Assembly (NCBI GenBank): GCA_016110215.1 | Contig: JADWQD010000008.1 | Location: 1,426,001-1,490,000, forward strand | Direction: 5' to 3' | DNA: 64,000 nucleotides | Origin: Capronia americana | Taxonomy: Eukaryota > Ascomycota > Eurotiomycetes > Chaetothyriales > Herpotrichiellaceae | In this document: in pieces, positions 11,062-21,407 of the stretch | How positions within the stretch are numbered: position 1 is the first letter of the stretch | Layout: every line of letters begins with the position of its first letter | Notes under the pieces: generated by a model | Databases searched by the model: none | What the model was told of the DNA's origin: nothing | Seen by the model: only the letters and a program-made list of their open reading frames with translations | Made by a program: the position numbers and the translations under genes

Positions 11062-13118
11062 CTACAAGGTATACCGAAAACTGGGACTCCCCTCGATGAC
11101 CCTCTCCCCGGCATCGGCCTGTCTATTGGCTCGGCGCAGGAACAAGCACATCACGGGAACCATGGCGATGGTCAGCAGCATCAATGCCCCGATGGCAATC
11201 AACCCGGGCACATAGTCCGGGGAGTCCTGGCCGCGTCAAGTCAATCGTCAGCACCGATGCCATTGAATTCACATTGGGGATAAGGGGTTTCGAATCGGTC
11301 AAACGAGGCGATCGTTAGGCAGAGTCAGAGTGAAGGCGCATACCTGTTGTCGAAACACCAACGCAGAATAAACGCCGCCAATGCCCGCGACGATGACCTG
11401 GAGGGCGGTGCCGACGCTTCTCTTCTCATCGCTCCGCATGTTGTTCTGGCACCAAGCCATGCCCGTGACAATGACGCCGTTGGTGCCGCCTTCGCCGAGG
11501 AAGGCGCCGATGTAGCGCGGCGTGGAATGGTCGAGGAAGCCGATCATCACGAGGCCCGTGATCGCCAGCGCGGCGTGGCCTACCATGAAGGGGCCGCGCA
11601 TCTGATATCTGTCCGAGAGCCTGGACATGGCGATGGCGAAGACGACGGAGAAGGCGGCGGGTGGAGCGGTCAGCACGAAGGAGAGGACCAGCGAGTAGCC
11701 AAGACCTTTGCGCAGGATGATGGGTAGGAAGATGAGGAAGCCGTAGATGGAGCATGCGCCGCTCATGTACATGATTGACCTGTAGCAGTGAGCCAGCCGC
11801 ATCAGGCACGGGGTACTAGGGGTTTATCACTCACCCTGCAAGTAATGGCCAGTCTGTGAAAGTATCGCGAATGACCCTCCACGTCACTTTGCCTCCCTCG
11901 GCGGTTCCTCGTTCTTGGCGGAGACGGTTCTGGACCGTGGCGATCTCCTCAGCCGTTAGGAACTTGTTGCGTTTCGAGTCTGGGAAGTCGACGATGATGA
12001 ACCGAGCGAGAAGCGCAAAGCCCACGGTGATGGCTCCTTCGATGATGTAGATCCACTTCCAGCCGCCTGTCTCGGGGACGGGGGCAACCTGGATGAGCCC
12101 GTATGCTAGGACGTTGGAGAAGGAAGAGAAGAATTGTGCCGAGACGAAGAAGATCGAGAGTCTGGGTACGTGCTGTCGTCAGACCACAACGGAGGGCAGC
12201 GAGAGGAATGGAAAGGGGGGAAAATCATCATTATCGTCCGAGCTCACCTTGTTTGCACTTCATATCTCCGGTACCAGGACGAAATCAGGTAGAGGCAGCC
12301 TGGAGTCAGGCCCTGAGATGAGACATCGTGTAAGTCAGTGACAACTTCTACGAGTGGCCAGGGTAAGGCTCCGCCATTCATGGACTCACTGCTTCCAGGA
12401 TCCCGAGGAAGGCTCTCAGGACAGCCAACGCCTGCCAATTCTTGATGAACCCGATGGCCAAGGTCAGGAGACCCCAGCCGACGCCGATGAAGCATAGCCA
12501 ATTGGCGGCCCCGAACTTCTTCATCGCCATATTACCTGCAGTCGGGAGAGTCAGTCCGTATCGACCACGTCACGAGGAGAACAAAACCAAGTTCCTTTCC
12601 GATGTCGCGGTCATTCGGGAACTGGGGAGAACTCACTGGGTATCTCGAAGACGCAGTAGCCGATGTAGAACACGAGTACTGTTAAGCGGGGACAGGTCAG
12701 ATTCGGGCACAGTGATTCCCTTCGGACGAAATGTGAATCTCACTCGCTATTGAAGCTCTACTTCCGACCTCCAGGTCCGTGGCTGCGTCAAGGCCCGAGA
12801 TCCTGGCCACCCCGATGTTGGTACGGTCAATGAGGGCGAGAGTGTACAGCGCTGTGAGGATTGGCAAGAGGCGAAAGTCGATCTTCCGGCTACAGGAGAA
12901 GTAAAGCCGTCAGTGATTAGCCTTTAGGTATCATGGCTGCAGAAACTGTTGGGAGAAACATACATGATGCGCTTTTCGACCTTGGGATCGATGATGATGT
13001 CCGAACCTGGCCCGTCCTTGTAATGTGGGCCAGGGTGAACCGACTCACGGTCGAGGTTTTCATCGGCTTCGACATGGTAGACTTCCGTCTTCTCCAGCAG
13101 CTCGGGTGAGGCCTGCAT
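11062..13118 (-). CDS. MFS transporter, anion:cation symporter (allantoate permease-like) family
   Basis: Eight exons: 13118-12964, 12889-12744, 12678-12637, 12535-12390, 12312-12248, 12161-11835, 11779-11344 and 11226-11062, giving 1482 nt and 493 aa. The sequence follows the ACS/Dal5 family: a cytosolic N-terminus; a RKIDFRLLPILTALY helix with LALIDRTNIGVAR (the TM1 'D-R-x-N' signature); GYCVFEIPSN in TM2; GFIKNWQALAVLRAFLGILEAG; and SSWYRRYEVQTRLSIFF. Next come the DFPDSKRNKFLTAEE loop after TM6 and six C-terminal helices. The short 42-nt third exon is supported because splicing restores FYIGYCVFEIPSNMAMK. Family members take up organic anions such as allantoate, nicotinate, pantothenate or biotin precursors; the substrate here is unknown. 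It is convergent with the P450. It could serve the same pathway or act independently. Confidence 0.9.
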
Positions 13119-14020
13119 TACTGCAACTCCTGTGTAGAGCGTTCACTAGGTGCAGCGGTGCAAGATCTGGAAATGTGAAGATACTCTGAGGCTGTTTCTC
13201 GGGGGCCTTCGTGGGCTTTTCAGATGCAACGAGATAGCAACCCCTGCTCGACTCTTCCGGCCGGCAAGAAAAGCTTCCGAAGAACTCACCTTCTACGCAT
13301 ATGACAGCTCGGTGGCTGATTTTAGGAGCAGCCTCCATAGGTCCCAGGCGTCCGTGAAGCAAGCGTGCTCAGAGCTTGCTGTTTGCATGATGGCTCATGG
13401 AAATTAACGCCAAGTTCTGGTAGCCGAGACGTGCAAATATCGTGCGCGCGATGGGCTAGATCTTGCGGGATCCTGTCGGGATCTCGACGCGGGGAGTTAG
13501 CAGCTTGGAAGCTCACGACTCCGCAGTCTCTCATCCGCGATACGAGGAGTGTGGAGACGTGAACATCCGGGGTCTCAGGATACATGAATTCTGGGGAATC
13601 GAAAGGTCCTGCACGAGCTCTTCATCTTCTGGGAGTCCATTGACATCTAGGAGACATCGCCTCTCCGTTCGACAAGAACCGTACCACATACTTCGAGCAG
13701 AACACTGGCTCAGGAGAACGGGAATGTTGCTTCCTCCTCATAGAGCTCAATGCGCCGACCATCTAAACAATCCGAAATGGATGCTGGCCAATGATTCTGG
13801 CCAAACTGATGGTTGCTTGGGACAAGACCTTGGAAAAGCGAGTGGAGTATTGTGATTCTGGGCCTGAAATGGGGTACAATGCCTTCTCGTAAGTCCGCCG
13901 AGTCAGTTCAACGCTCGATTCAGAAAGGCCGAGAGTCTGAGGTTGGTTGGCACAAGTTGGAGTCATCCATGAATCAAATAGATAGCTGCGTCCGCGAAGA
14001 GTTGCAGATACTCTCGGACA
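13119..14020. other. Intergenic: transporter leader, deaminase 3' flank
   Basis: About 0.9 kb. The longest open frames (for example 13463-13855) have no recognisable motif. No RNA gene is seen. Confidence 0.55.
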
Positions 14021-15424
14021 TCAATTTGTCTGCTGCGGCTCAGGCGCCCGGCTGCGCCACAGCGCAATAGAAGATTCATCACGCTCAGCGTCCAGTAGAT
14101 TTTCTCTGCTGGTCATTGGTTCCGGCCTCCAAATTAACGGCTCTGACGCTCGAGATAGAACCTCATTGTCTATTTGCTGTACGATATACCGGTAGAAACT
14201 GCGCTGTTTATCGCCAAACTCGGCACAGTCGGGGATTGTCCATTGGTCATACAATCGCCCGTGCGTGTTGGCCGGTGAGTACCGGCCATGCGTTTTCATG
14301 AAGAGGTAACAGAGATAGCAGAGGTACTTGCTGGTGCCAATCACGCGGGGTGGAAGGGGATTGGCATTATCTGGACCATGGGATATGGAGTTATTCGCAA
14401 AAGGTCCCGAGGAGTGCATGTCGTAGTAAACAATCAGCTGTATCTCGGCATGGACATGGCAACTCTTCGCCCAGTCTTCGTATCCGATGCTTGTCGGAAC
14501 ACTAGCATATGGGGCTAGAAATACCAGAAGGGGTTTTTCGGTATGAAAGTATTGCGGGTAGCGGCGCGAGGTACGGATGAGAGTGCTTGAAATGCGATAA
14601 TAGGCCGCAATTTTCTCAATTTGCCGTAGGGTCTTGAGAGCGGAGCGGACTTGAGACGTTGACCCGGCAGCCGTGAGACGCCTAGCATACTCTTTCACCA
14701 CCTCGCATGTGCAAACATTGTAGCTCGTGCTGATGAGGCGGATGAGGTGGGGGAATTCTTCATCGGAGTCCAAAGCCACGGTTTCGAATGATGAATACAA
14801 CCTGGCAAGGTTTTCGAGTTGCTTTTCGAGAGACTGCCGGATAGAAACCTCTCTTTTCGAGTAGAGAAATTGCACGCGATGGGATAGATTTGCAAAGTCC
14901 TGCCACAACGGCTTTTTGTGGCTGCGAGAGAGGAATTTTGGCTTGGTCCATTTCGAGGAGCGCAGACGCGCGAGGATGCGTCGAAAATGCATCTTCGTGA
15001 CTAGCTGGAACACCTCGTCTAGCTTCAGGTGGCTATCGAATGCCTGGCCAGTACCGTCGCATAGCATTTCGATCGCTTGGCGCAATGCTTGCTGAACGGC
15101 TTCACTGATCGCGTCGACGGCAGCAAAGCGTATGGTAAGAGTGGTGTTCTTGACATCTTCCTCAAGACAGACTGCTGCTACGCTCTGTGCACCCTCCTCC
15201 ACGGCCACTAAGAATGCAAACGCGTTTGCGAGACACTGTTCATCGTTAACTGACAACAGACGATTGCTGTGGTGGCTGTTGCTATTAGTCGAGACAGCAA
15301 ACTGCTGCGCGTCCATAGGCACGGCATTAGTACGCTCTTCAAGCTGCACTAGATGTTCGCGAAATGTATCTTCGGGCAGATCTCGCCATACAGATTGCTC
15401 AGGATCTGCCGTGCGAGGATCCAT
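14021..15424 (-). CDS. OTT_1508-type predicted nucleic-acid deaminase
   Basis: Single exon, 467 aa. The C-terminal part carries a zinc deaminase signature. His325-Ala-Glu327 sits in SCHVHAEIQLIVYY, and the C-x2-C motif (Cys369, Cys372) sits in GTSKYLCYLCYLFMKTHG. NTHGRLYDQWTIPD follows, a conserved element of the fungal OTT_1508-like deaminase family. The His and two Cys would hold zinc and Glu327 would be the proton shuttle. The N-terminal about 290 residues are helical-looking with no assigned domain. The family was defined by comparative analysis of deaminase-like proteins. Its substrate is not established to my knowledge, and RNA/DNA editing, toxin or defence roles have been proposed for relatives. 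No signal peptide is visible, so it is probably intracellular. The ATG at 15424 directly follows an in-frame stop 6 codons upstream. It is divergent from the cysteine-rich protein gene. Confidence 0.88.
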   Translation of the reverse strand: MDPRTADPEQSVWRDLPEDTFREHLVQLEERTNAVPMDAQQFAVSTNSNSHHSNRLLSVNDEQCLANAFAFLVAVEEGAQSVAAVCLEEDVKNTTLTIRFAAVDAISEAVQQALRQAIEMLCDGTGQAFDSHLKLDEVFQLVTKMHFRRILARLRSSKWTKPKFLSRSHKKPLWQDFANLSHRVQFLYSKREVSIRQSLEKQLENLARLYSSFETVALDSDEEFPHLIRLISTSYNVCTCEVVKEYARRLTAAGSTSQVRSALKTLRQIEKIAAYYRISSTLIRTSRRYPQYFHTEKPLLVFLAPYASVPTSIGYEDWAKSCHVHAEIQLIVYYDMHSSGPFANNSISHGPDNANPLPPRVIGTSKYLCYLCYLFMKTHGRYSPANTHGRLYDQWTIPDCAEFGDKQRSFYRYIVQQIDNEVLSRASEPLIWRPEPMTSRENLLDAERDESSIALWRSRAPEPQQTN

Positions 15425-16536
15425 TTCTGAAGATAATTGTCAGATTCGAAGCTGGATTGAATCGCAAAAGATGGATGCGGTGGGATGACCTTCTGCTCGA
15501 CCGTAGAAAACGTACGGTGGGCTCAGAAGCGTCAGCGCGCAATCAATTATGAACTCGCAGGCGTTGTGATGCCGCAGAGACAATGAACGAATTGTTAATT
15601 CGCTGCAAGATGTCCGCATGCTCTTCAAACTGTGGCTTGCGGCCGATTTGATGCCCATAAACGCTTCTCGGCGTCAGCACCGCAACTCGGGCTCTCCACC
15701 AACGATAGCAATGTCGATTCAGAGGATATTCCAGCGCAACAGACAACGTGTCAACAACCGGAACGACCGCTGAAGCTAGGAGGCTGCGACACTTTCAATT
15801 TTCAAGGGAGTCGTAGCTGCTCTATGATCCCATCGGAAAGGTCGGTCAGGTCCTCTTGTGCCCTACGAGGCAATCTACGGAACATTTGAATCACGTTGAA
15901 CTCGAGGCTTTCTTACGAGATCTGGAGTCTACTCTGGGCTCCCTCCGACCACGCACAAGTAACACACAAGGGAAATATCCGAACTGCGTCCCTGCTATTG
16001 ATGTTCCATTCTGCCGTGCGATGGCCAAGGAGTTCTCAGAGTTTTGTTCTGGGTCTTCTGGAACTGGTTGGTCAACCCCGAAGACGACAAAGAAACCGAG
16101 AGCCATTTCGGTTGAAGCACCCTGCTCTCTTTCGTGGTTCGATTCCGTCATTACATCGATGCGGCACTTGACAATGATCACAAAGACAAGGGCTGAAGGA
16201 GAACATCTGCATCACACAGGCCGCTGCCTCGAGCACAAAGGTAATAAGGACAAACCCGACTTGATCACACTCCCCACAAACGTGAAGAACAAGCTGCCTC
16301 TGCCCAAAGTCTCTTTGATGCAATGTCTTTGTCTCGAGCTGCCTTGAGGCCCTCTGCGAATGCCTGAAGGGGGTTATTTCAACCCTCCCAAACTCGACAT
16401 GTTTCCTTGCCTCAGGGTGTAGCGCTCAGTCCGTCTTCGAAGAAATCACGTTGTGCTTTGCAGCTCAAAAAGGTTCTTGCGAAGCAGAATCCAAAACCCG
16501 ACTAACCCACATCAACATCAATCAAAACTGATCGAC
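15425..16536. other. Intergenic between divergent deaminase and Cys-rich genes
   Basis: About 1.1 kb. A plus-strand open frame at 15856-16347 has no ATG near its start and no family similarity. I regard the stretch as a shared promoter region and see no gene. Confidence 0.5.
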
Positions 16537-17133
16537 ATGGTGTCAAGACGGGTGGTTGACGGGCACATTGCCTGCGAAACGGTCGGTCCTATCCCAGCAT
16601 GGCTAGAATCTGTGGCGGACTGTGAGTTTGAGGCACTATCGGATGTTGACTTCGACAGCTCGATGTCTGACCTCCAACTTCCCAGTCCTCTAAACCCCCT
16701 GCAGCCTCTGCTTGGTACCGTTGAATTCGAGATACAAAGCTCTAGTTCGTCATCGCCCGTGAGCTGGAAGACTGACTGCTTCTGCCGTGCATGTAACGCC
16801 GAGCGACTCGTCGAGTACGTCGGGCAGCCGTGCAGTTTTTCTGGTCTCAAGCCGCCGTTGCCCTTCTGGACCGAAGTATCGGACGATGGGGACAAGATCT
16901 GTGCGTGCGACTGCTCACCATGTCGTGCATATTGCATGCTTGACTGGGTTGGCAGAAGATGTGAACGCACGGGCATGTACCCGAAGACTTCTCAGGTGCC
17001 TACTGACCGCCAGACGACCTGGACTTGGAAACAAAATGCACGAGTCCGTTGGGGCCGGGTGAAACTCCTCGCCGCTGAGAAGACTGCTCGTGTCCGAGAC
17101 TTCTTCAAGAAACAATATTCTTACCTGACGTAA
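16537..17133 (+). CDS. Small protein with two tandem cysteine-rich repeats (unknown function)
   Basis: Single exon, 198 aa from the ATG at 16537. I do not recognise a named family. Residues 1-78 are acidic and Ser-rich. Two repeats then share exact spacing, C-x-C-x2-C-x9-G-x2-C-x3-G-x2-P. Repeat 1 has C81, C83, C86, G96, C99, G103 and P106. Repeat 2 has C124, C126, C129, G139, C142, G146 and P149. The second repeat has extra cysteines at 122 and 133. Each repeat could form a small metal site or a disulfide knot. No signal peptide or membrane segment is visible, which favours an intracellular metal-binding module. The C-terminus (160-198) is basic and Trp/Arg/Lys-rich and ends in a likely amphipathic helix, so nucleic-acid contact is possible. 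The gene starts 1.1 kb from the divergently transcribed deaminase. Confidence 0.75.
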   Translation: MVSRRVVDGHIACETVGPIPAWLESVADCEFEALSDVDFDSSMSDLQLPSPLNPLQPLLGTVEFEIQSSSSSSPVSWKTDCFCRACNAERLVEYVGQPCSFSGLKPPLPFWTEVSDDGDKICACDCSPCRAYCMLDWVGRRCERTGMYPKTSQVPTDRQTTWTWKQNARVRWGRVKLLAAEKTARVRDFFKKQYSYLT

Positions 17134-17858
17134 TAGGTCCCGGAGGTGAGTTGTGGAAAGTAATAACGGGGAAAAGTTGGAACCCTCTACCAGTCCGGAC
17201 TCACAGCCTGGGTGATACAACCCTAGCCTTGCACCGTACTACCAAATAGTGACAGCACAGGTAGGCACAATGCAATACCAACATAGCTTCTGATAAATTG
17301 GACTCCCCGTGGAACATTCCTTGCATGTCATTTTCGTCCGCTTTGTCATTTGCTTTCTCGTGTCTGAGATTTCGTCCGGTGCTGCACAACTGTTAAACCG
17401 CTGGGCCCGCTACTGTCGGCTGAGACATCGGACAGATAATGGGGAGCACAGGCCACCAACCCGTCGTGGGGCATTGCGTTCGCATGTCCCGAGAACGCTG
17501 AGCTGATGACAAAGCCAGGCTGATTCGGAATGGTCGGTGAATGGTCTCGAGCGCCTTCTATATCACGATCACGACTACGATTACTAGTACGATCGCGATT
17601 ACGAGTACTGGGTACCAAGTCAACAGAAAGGGACTGCCTACGGCAATCGGAACCTCGTAGCCTTAGCCATAACCGCATATGGGTGGAGACGCCGGCCGAA
17701 TTTTGGAGTCACGTTTTTCCCCGTTAGTCTCGGCCGATAGCCTTCAGACATCATTAGAGAATGAACCGCAAAGAGTACAAGAGAGAGCGCGATCGCAGGC
17801 CTTTGAGCACTGACGAAGACTTCGAATCACCCTTCCATCCCAAGTGAACAAGCTCAAG
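17134..17858. other. Intergenic with a short imperfect repeat block
   Basis: About 0.7 kb before the GST gene. Positions about 17560-17615 hold a run of imperfect CGAT(C/T)ACGA-like units that ends in TTACGAGTACT (17599-17609). No gene is seen. Confidence 0.5.
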
Positions 17859-18575
17859 ATGTCGAACCCGTCACTCAAACCCATCACCCTCTATGGCCAC
17901 GGCCCGACGCCCAAGTAGGTCCTGCCCAATGATCCTGTGGGGTTTCAGACCACGGAAATGTTCTTTACTGATGCGATAGCTCATTTCAGTCCTCGGAAGG
18001 TGCAAATCATCTTAGAGGAACTCGGCCTCCCGTACACGGTCAAAGATGTAGGCAACGATGAGCTCAAGAAGCCGCCCTTTACGGACATCAATCCCAACGG
18101 GCGACTTCCTGCGATTGAGGATCCAAACACGGGAATCAGTCTCTGGGAGTCTGGCGCCATCATCCAGTACCTGATCGAGACGTACGACAAGAACGAAACC
18201 TTGACGTACACCAGCATTCCGGAGAAGTATCAGCTCAACCAGTGGCTCATGTTCCAAATGTCGGGTCAAGGGCCTTACTTTGGCCAGGCCGTGTGGTTCA
18301 AGAACTACCACCCTGAAAAGCTCCCCAGTGCGATCGAGAGGTACGTGAGGGAGGCGGAGCGTGTTATCGGGGTCCTGGACGGATGGTTGCAGAAGCACAA
18401 GTTCTTGGTCGGCGACAAGCTCACGTATGCGGATCTGGCGTTTGTGCCTTGGTGTGCTGGGGTCCCGTGGCTGGACACCGACAAGACCATCGATATGGCC
18501 AAGTATCCTGCCTATTCGAAGTGGCTGGGGGATATGCTTGCGCGCGAGAGTGTCAAGAAGGTCACCGGATCCTAG
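17859..18575 (+). CDS. Glutathione S-transferase (Ure2/GST-N like)
   Basis: Two exons, 17859-17914 and 17990-18575, with a 75-nt intron ending in TTTCAG; 213 aa. The N-terminal thioredoxin fold (about residues 8-85) has LYGHGPTPN followed by PRKVQIILEELGLPY, then NPNGRLPAIEDP (cis-Pro of the glutathione site) and LWESGAIIQYLIETYD (the Glu-Ser pair that binds the gamma-glutamyl group). The helical C-terminal domain includes FLVGDKLTYADLAFVPW, the usual N-capping/hydrophobic staple region. It would conjugate or reduce with glutathione in the cytosol. Its length and motifs match fungal Ure2-like GSTs; a nitrogen-regulatory prion function is not implied. The splice joins TPN to PRKV and restores the active-site loop. 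Confidence 0.92.
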
Positions 18576-19039
18576 CGAGGCCGACACCCAGCCAGCAAGT
18601 GCTTCACGTGAAGCACAGCCTCGCAACGTGACTGACAGTCAATGGCGGCGGTGAATATCGATAGACCCACCCGATCCGGCAGAAATAAAATTAAGGCATA
18701 TGAATGTGAAATGCCAAAATCGTTTCCAAATTCTTGTGCCTATCCCGTGTTTTGAACTGGTCGCCAAAGTCAACAACAGTTCAGGGCGTAAGGGTGATTC
18801 GCCTGGTATGAGACAGCTTTTCTTGGTGGGTATGATTGGATGTTACCCAACCAGACTCTAGCGACATATGATCGCCCTGTCTGCCTCTGACACTCCCTTG
18901 CAGTGAGTCTAAAGTGTCTGTTTGGTTCAGATGGAGGAGTCCCTTTGCCATTCATCAACTCCACCGGGGGTTGTACGGCGGGAGAAAACCTGACGAGAAC
19001 GAGAAAAAAATCCTCTTCCACAGCAGGAGGGTTTCTCTT

Positions 19040-19081
19040 ACTAGAACCTCGACTACACCGGTAGTTGTTAAGGGTTCTAGT
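19040..19081. repeat. Inverted repeat ACTAGAACC / GGTTCTAGT
   Basis: Nine-base perfect arms at 19040-19048 and 19073-19081 enclose 24 nt that themselves contain ACTAC (19052-19056) and GTAGT (19061-19065) arms. TTA stands at both outer edges of the inner 8-bp arms (19038-19040 and 19081-19083). This is compatible with a very short inverted-repeat element or a cruciform-prone site. Confidence 0.55.
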
Positions 19082-19487
19082 TAGAGTTTTTGTTTTGTAA
19101 TTAGATGCAAAAAAGGGTGGTGTAGGTGAGTTTCGAACTGTTCCTTTCTCCCTTAGGTGGTTCAGATTCAGACTAGTGGTATTCAGTTACAAGAGCTTAG
19201 TTCATTCCAGGCGCCCTAGCCACAATTAGCAGCACATATAATCCTGAATCAGGCTAGCCCACCGACGTCATATGTAATTGTGGGAGGCTCTGCGGTGCTT
19301 GTCGAGTCTGTTGTTGCTTTTTGATGATCACTACGTTTCATGGCGTAGGCAAGCAGACAAAGGTGCCACATCGAGGAACTTGAGTTACGTAGCTGCTGGA
19401 ATGTTCCTGGCTGCTTGTGGAGCTGTGTGAATCTTGCAGGTCACGCCTTCAATTGCCCCTGGCGATTGCCTTGTGTTTTGTCTGCAT

Positions 19488-19495
19488 TGACGTCA
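19488..19495. promoter_or_regulatory. CRE (TGACGTCA) upstream of the Rtc3-like gene
   Basis: A perfect palindromic ATF/CREB site 337 nt before the ATG at 19832. In fungi such sites are bound by stress-activated bZIP factors of the Atf1/AtfA type. Actual use at this promoter is inference. Confidence 0.5.
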
Positions 19496-19831
19496 TCGCA
19501 GCCCACGCTCTCACCACCACTCACTCTTATTACCTCTTTGCTCTAACCGCGGCCTCACAATTCATTCAACCATCACTTCACCTGAATATCACTCCCACAC
19601 CTACAGAAGAGCAACTTCCTCAAATCTCAATATAGCTACGCTCAGCTTTACAGTGTGAGTCTCTTGAGCCCAGAAACTTTCCATTCCGAACCCGAGCTCA
19701 ACTCCAACAGATTTGAACCCCGCTACACCCGTCTCTCCCAAGAACTTCTACGCAAAGAATAGTCGTGTGACCACACCGTTTTCACCGACGTTCTCCTCAA
19801 CCTCAATCAGAACCTCTATTCCGCCGCCAAA

Positions 19832-20256
19832 ATGACTCGTGGAAACGGTCAAGTAACAAAGGTCTTCTTCAAGGGCCAGACCGACGACTTCATTGTCTTC
19901 ATCGAATCTGCCGATGATCTCAAGGCTTGGAAGAAGGACCAATCAATCCCGCTGGCTCAGGTTGTGAACAGCTTCAAGATAATGCTCACACATAAGCATG
20001 GTGCCCAAGGCCAGCTGGACTCCGCCAGCAAGGCAAGCCTAGAGAACGAGTTCGGTACCAGCAACGAGGATGAAGTCATCAAGAAGATTCTCATGGAAGG
20101 ACAGCCACAGACCTTTGAAGTATGCCCCCCCCTTCCCAGCTCCCTGGCTTGTGGTATGACTTCATTGTACTAACAATGGTTCCCCAATAGAACTCCGAAC
20201 GATCCGGCGACCGTAATGAAACCATGGGTCCACGACAGGGCCATCCCACTGCCTAG
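19832..20256 (+). CDS. rtc3: Rtc3/SBDS-domain-like protein
   Basis: Two exons, 19832-20119 and 20191-20256, with a 71-nt intron; 117 aa. Residues 1-96 match the single-domain fungal SBDS-like family typified by yeast Rtc3 (restriction of telomere capping 3). MTRGNGQVTKVFFKG is followed by the strand-helix pattern DDFIVFIESADDLKAWKKD, IPLAQVVNSFKI and ENEFGTSNEDEVIKKILMEGQ. Full SBDS proteins act in 60S ribosome maturation and have two further domains. This stand-alone N-terminal domain protein is about the size of its yeast relative and is thought to act in RNA metabolism and stress responses. The short second exon adds a hydrophilic tail, NSERSGDRNETMGPRQ. It is convergent with noxA. Confidence 0.88.
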
Positions 20257-21407
20257 AGATGCAGAGCCCAGTGGACGCAGCGCCTCGTGGATCACGATTC
20301 TTCGAGAGCATTATTGTTGCGCCAGAGAATGAAGGGAGAGAAGAGGTCACTGGCGGTTAGACTACCAGGCAGACACAAGGCTGCGCCCTCAAAAATATTC
20401 ATGAGGTGAAAAGTCGCTGCACACCGGCGCTTCCATCAAGCAAGTTGACAAAGATCACGCACTTGGGCCAACGAAGTCAGGCGGCACAGAATATCGCAGA
20501 AGCAGAGACCAAACACTGCACTATGTAGCTGCCATACATAACGATCGAGCAACCTTGCGAATGATCAGAACGACGAAAAGGTTTCTCAGACCGACTGCTG
20601 TATGCTTCTTTCTCCTGTTCCGTTTGCCAGCATTAGGTTCTTTTCGCTGAAAAAATTCCCCGTATGCATGCGTGCGCTGGGTGGTGTGGTACTGCCTCTG
20701 GGCCGGGGCTGTGGTATGTGGGCTGAGCACTTAGAAAACTACCTTGGTTTACACAAGGGGCGGTTCTCGTGCCCAAACTTGCAGCACGCCGCTCACACTC
20801 GCACAGCCCCGACATTGTCATGAGCGAATGTCGTCTAAAGTCGCAATGTCGGGAAGCGGACTAGAGGCAGAAAAGAACTCATTCATCTTGTACGTCCTGT
20901 AGTCATAATTTTCACACTTTTTTTTCCATTCATGTCTCGGACTATGTACTCGTAGAAAAAACAAATCTTTCACAAATCATATCTCTTCGTGAGGATGGGC
21001 TGCCTAGTGAGGCGAGCCGCCTTGCTGGCTGTAAAACGTGATAGTTATACAAAGTAGAGATGACTCTCTTCCATGCTCGCTTGCTTTGCTTGCTTGCATG
21101 CACTCTTCGTTGCACGCGCTTGGTATCTCTGGCACTGATCGATCGCTTCGACGCAAAAATTTCTGTACACTTCCCACGTATCCATCCATCCATCCACAGA
21201 TAGTCCAAAACACCGAACAAGAGGGAGAGAGAGAAAAGTCTCGGGAGAAAACATCATGCCCCATGTTCTTGGGAGGGGGTCTTTTTGGTTCCGCTTCAAA
21301 CATCGCCGGACACTTTAAACTTGGCCCGGGCCGTGTGTGGCTGCGACGAGGGGAAGGGGGTTCTAGAATCCAGAATCCAGTGCCAGCGCTGGCTGGGTCG
21401 CACGCAT
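20257..21407. other. Convergent 3' intergenic region
   Basis: About 1.15 kb between the rtc3 and noxA stop codons. It has a TGTACTCGTAG motif (20945-20955) and a short TCCA tetranucleotide run (21181-21196). No gene is seen. Confidence 0.55.

Larger units (their letters stand above)
18576..19831. other. Intergenic: GST 3' flank and rtc3 promoter
   Basis: About 1.25 kb, with visibly AT-richer DNA around 19030-19260. It contains an inverted repeat at 19040-19081 and a CRE at 19488-19495, listed separately. No gene is seen. Confidence 0.55.

Noticed and set aside
15856..16347. 163-codon plus-strand open frame between deaminase and Cys-rich genes
   Set aside because: It lacks an ATG at its start and shows no domain, splice pattern or family similarity.
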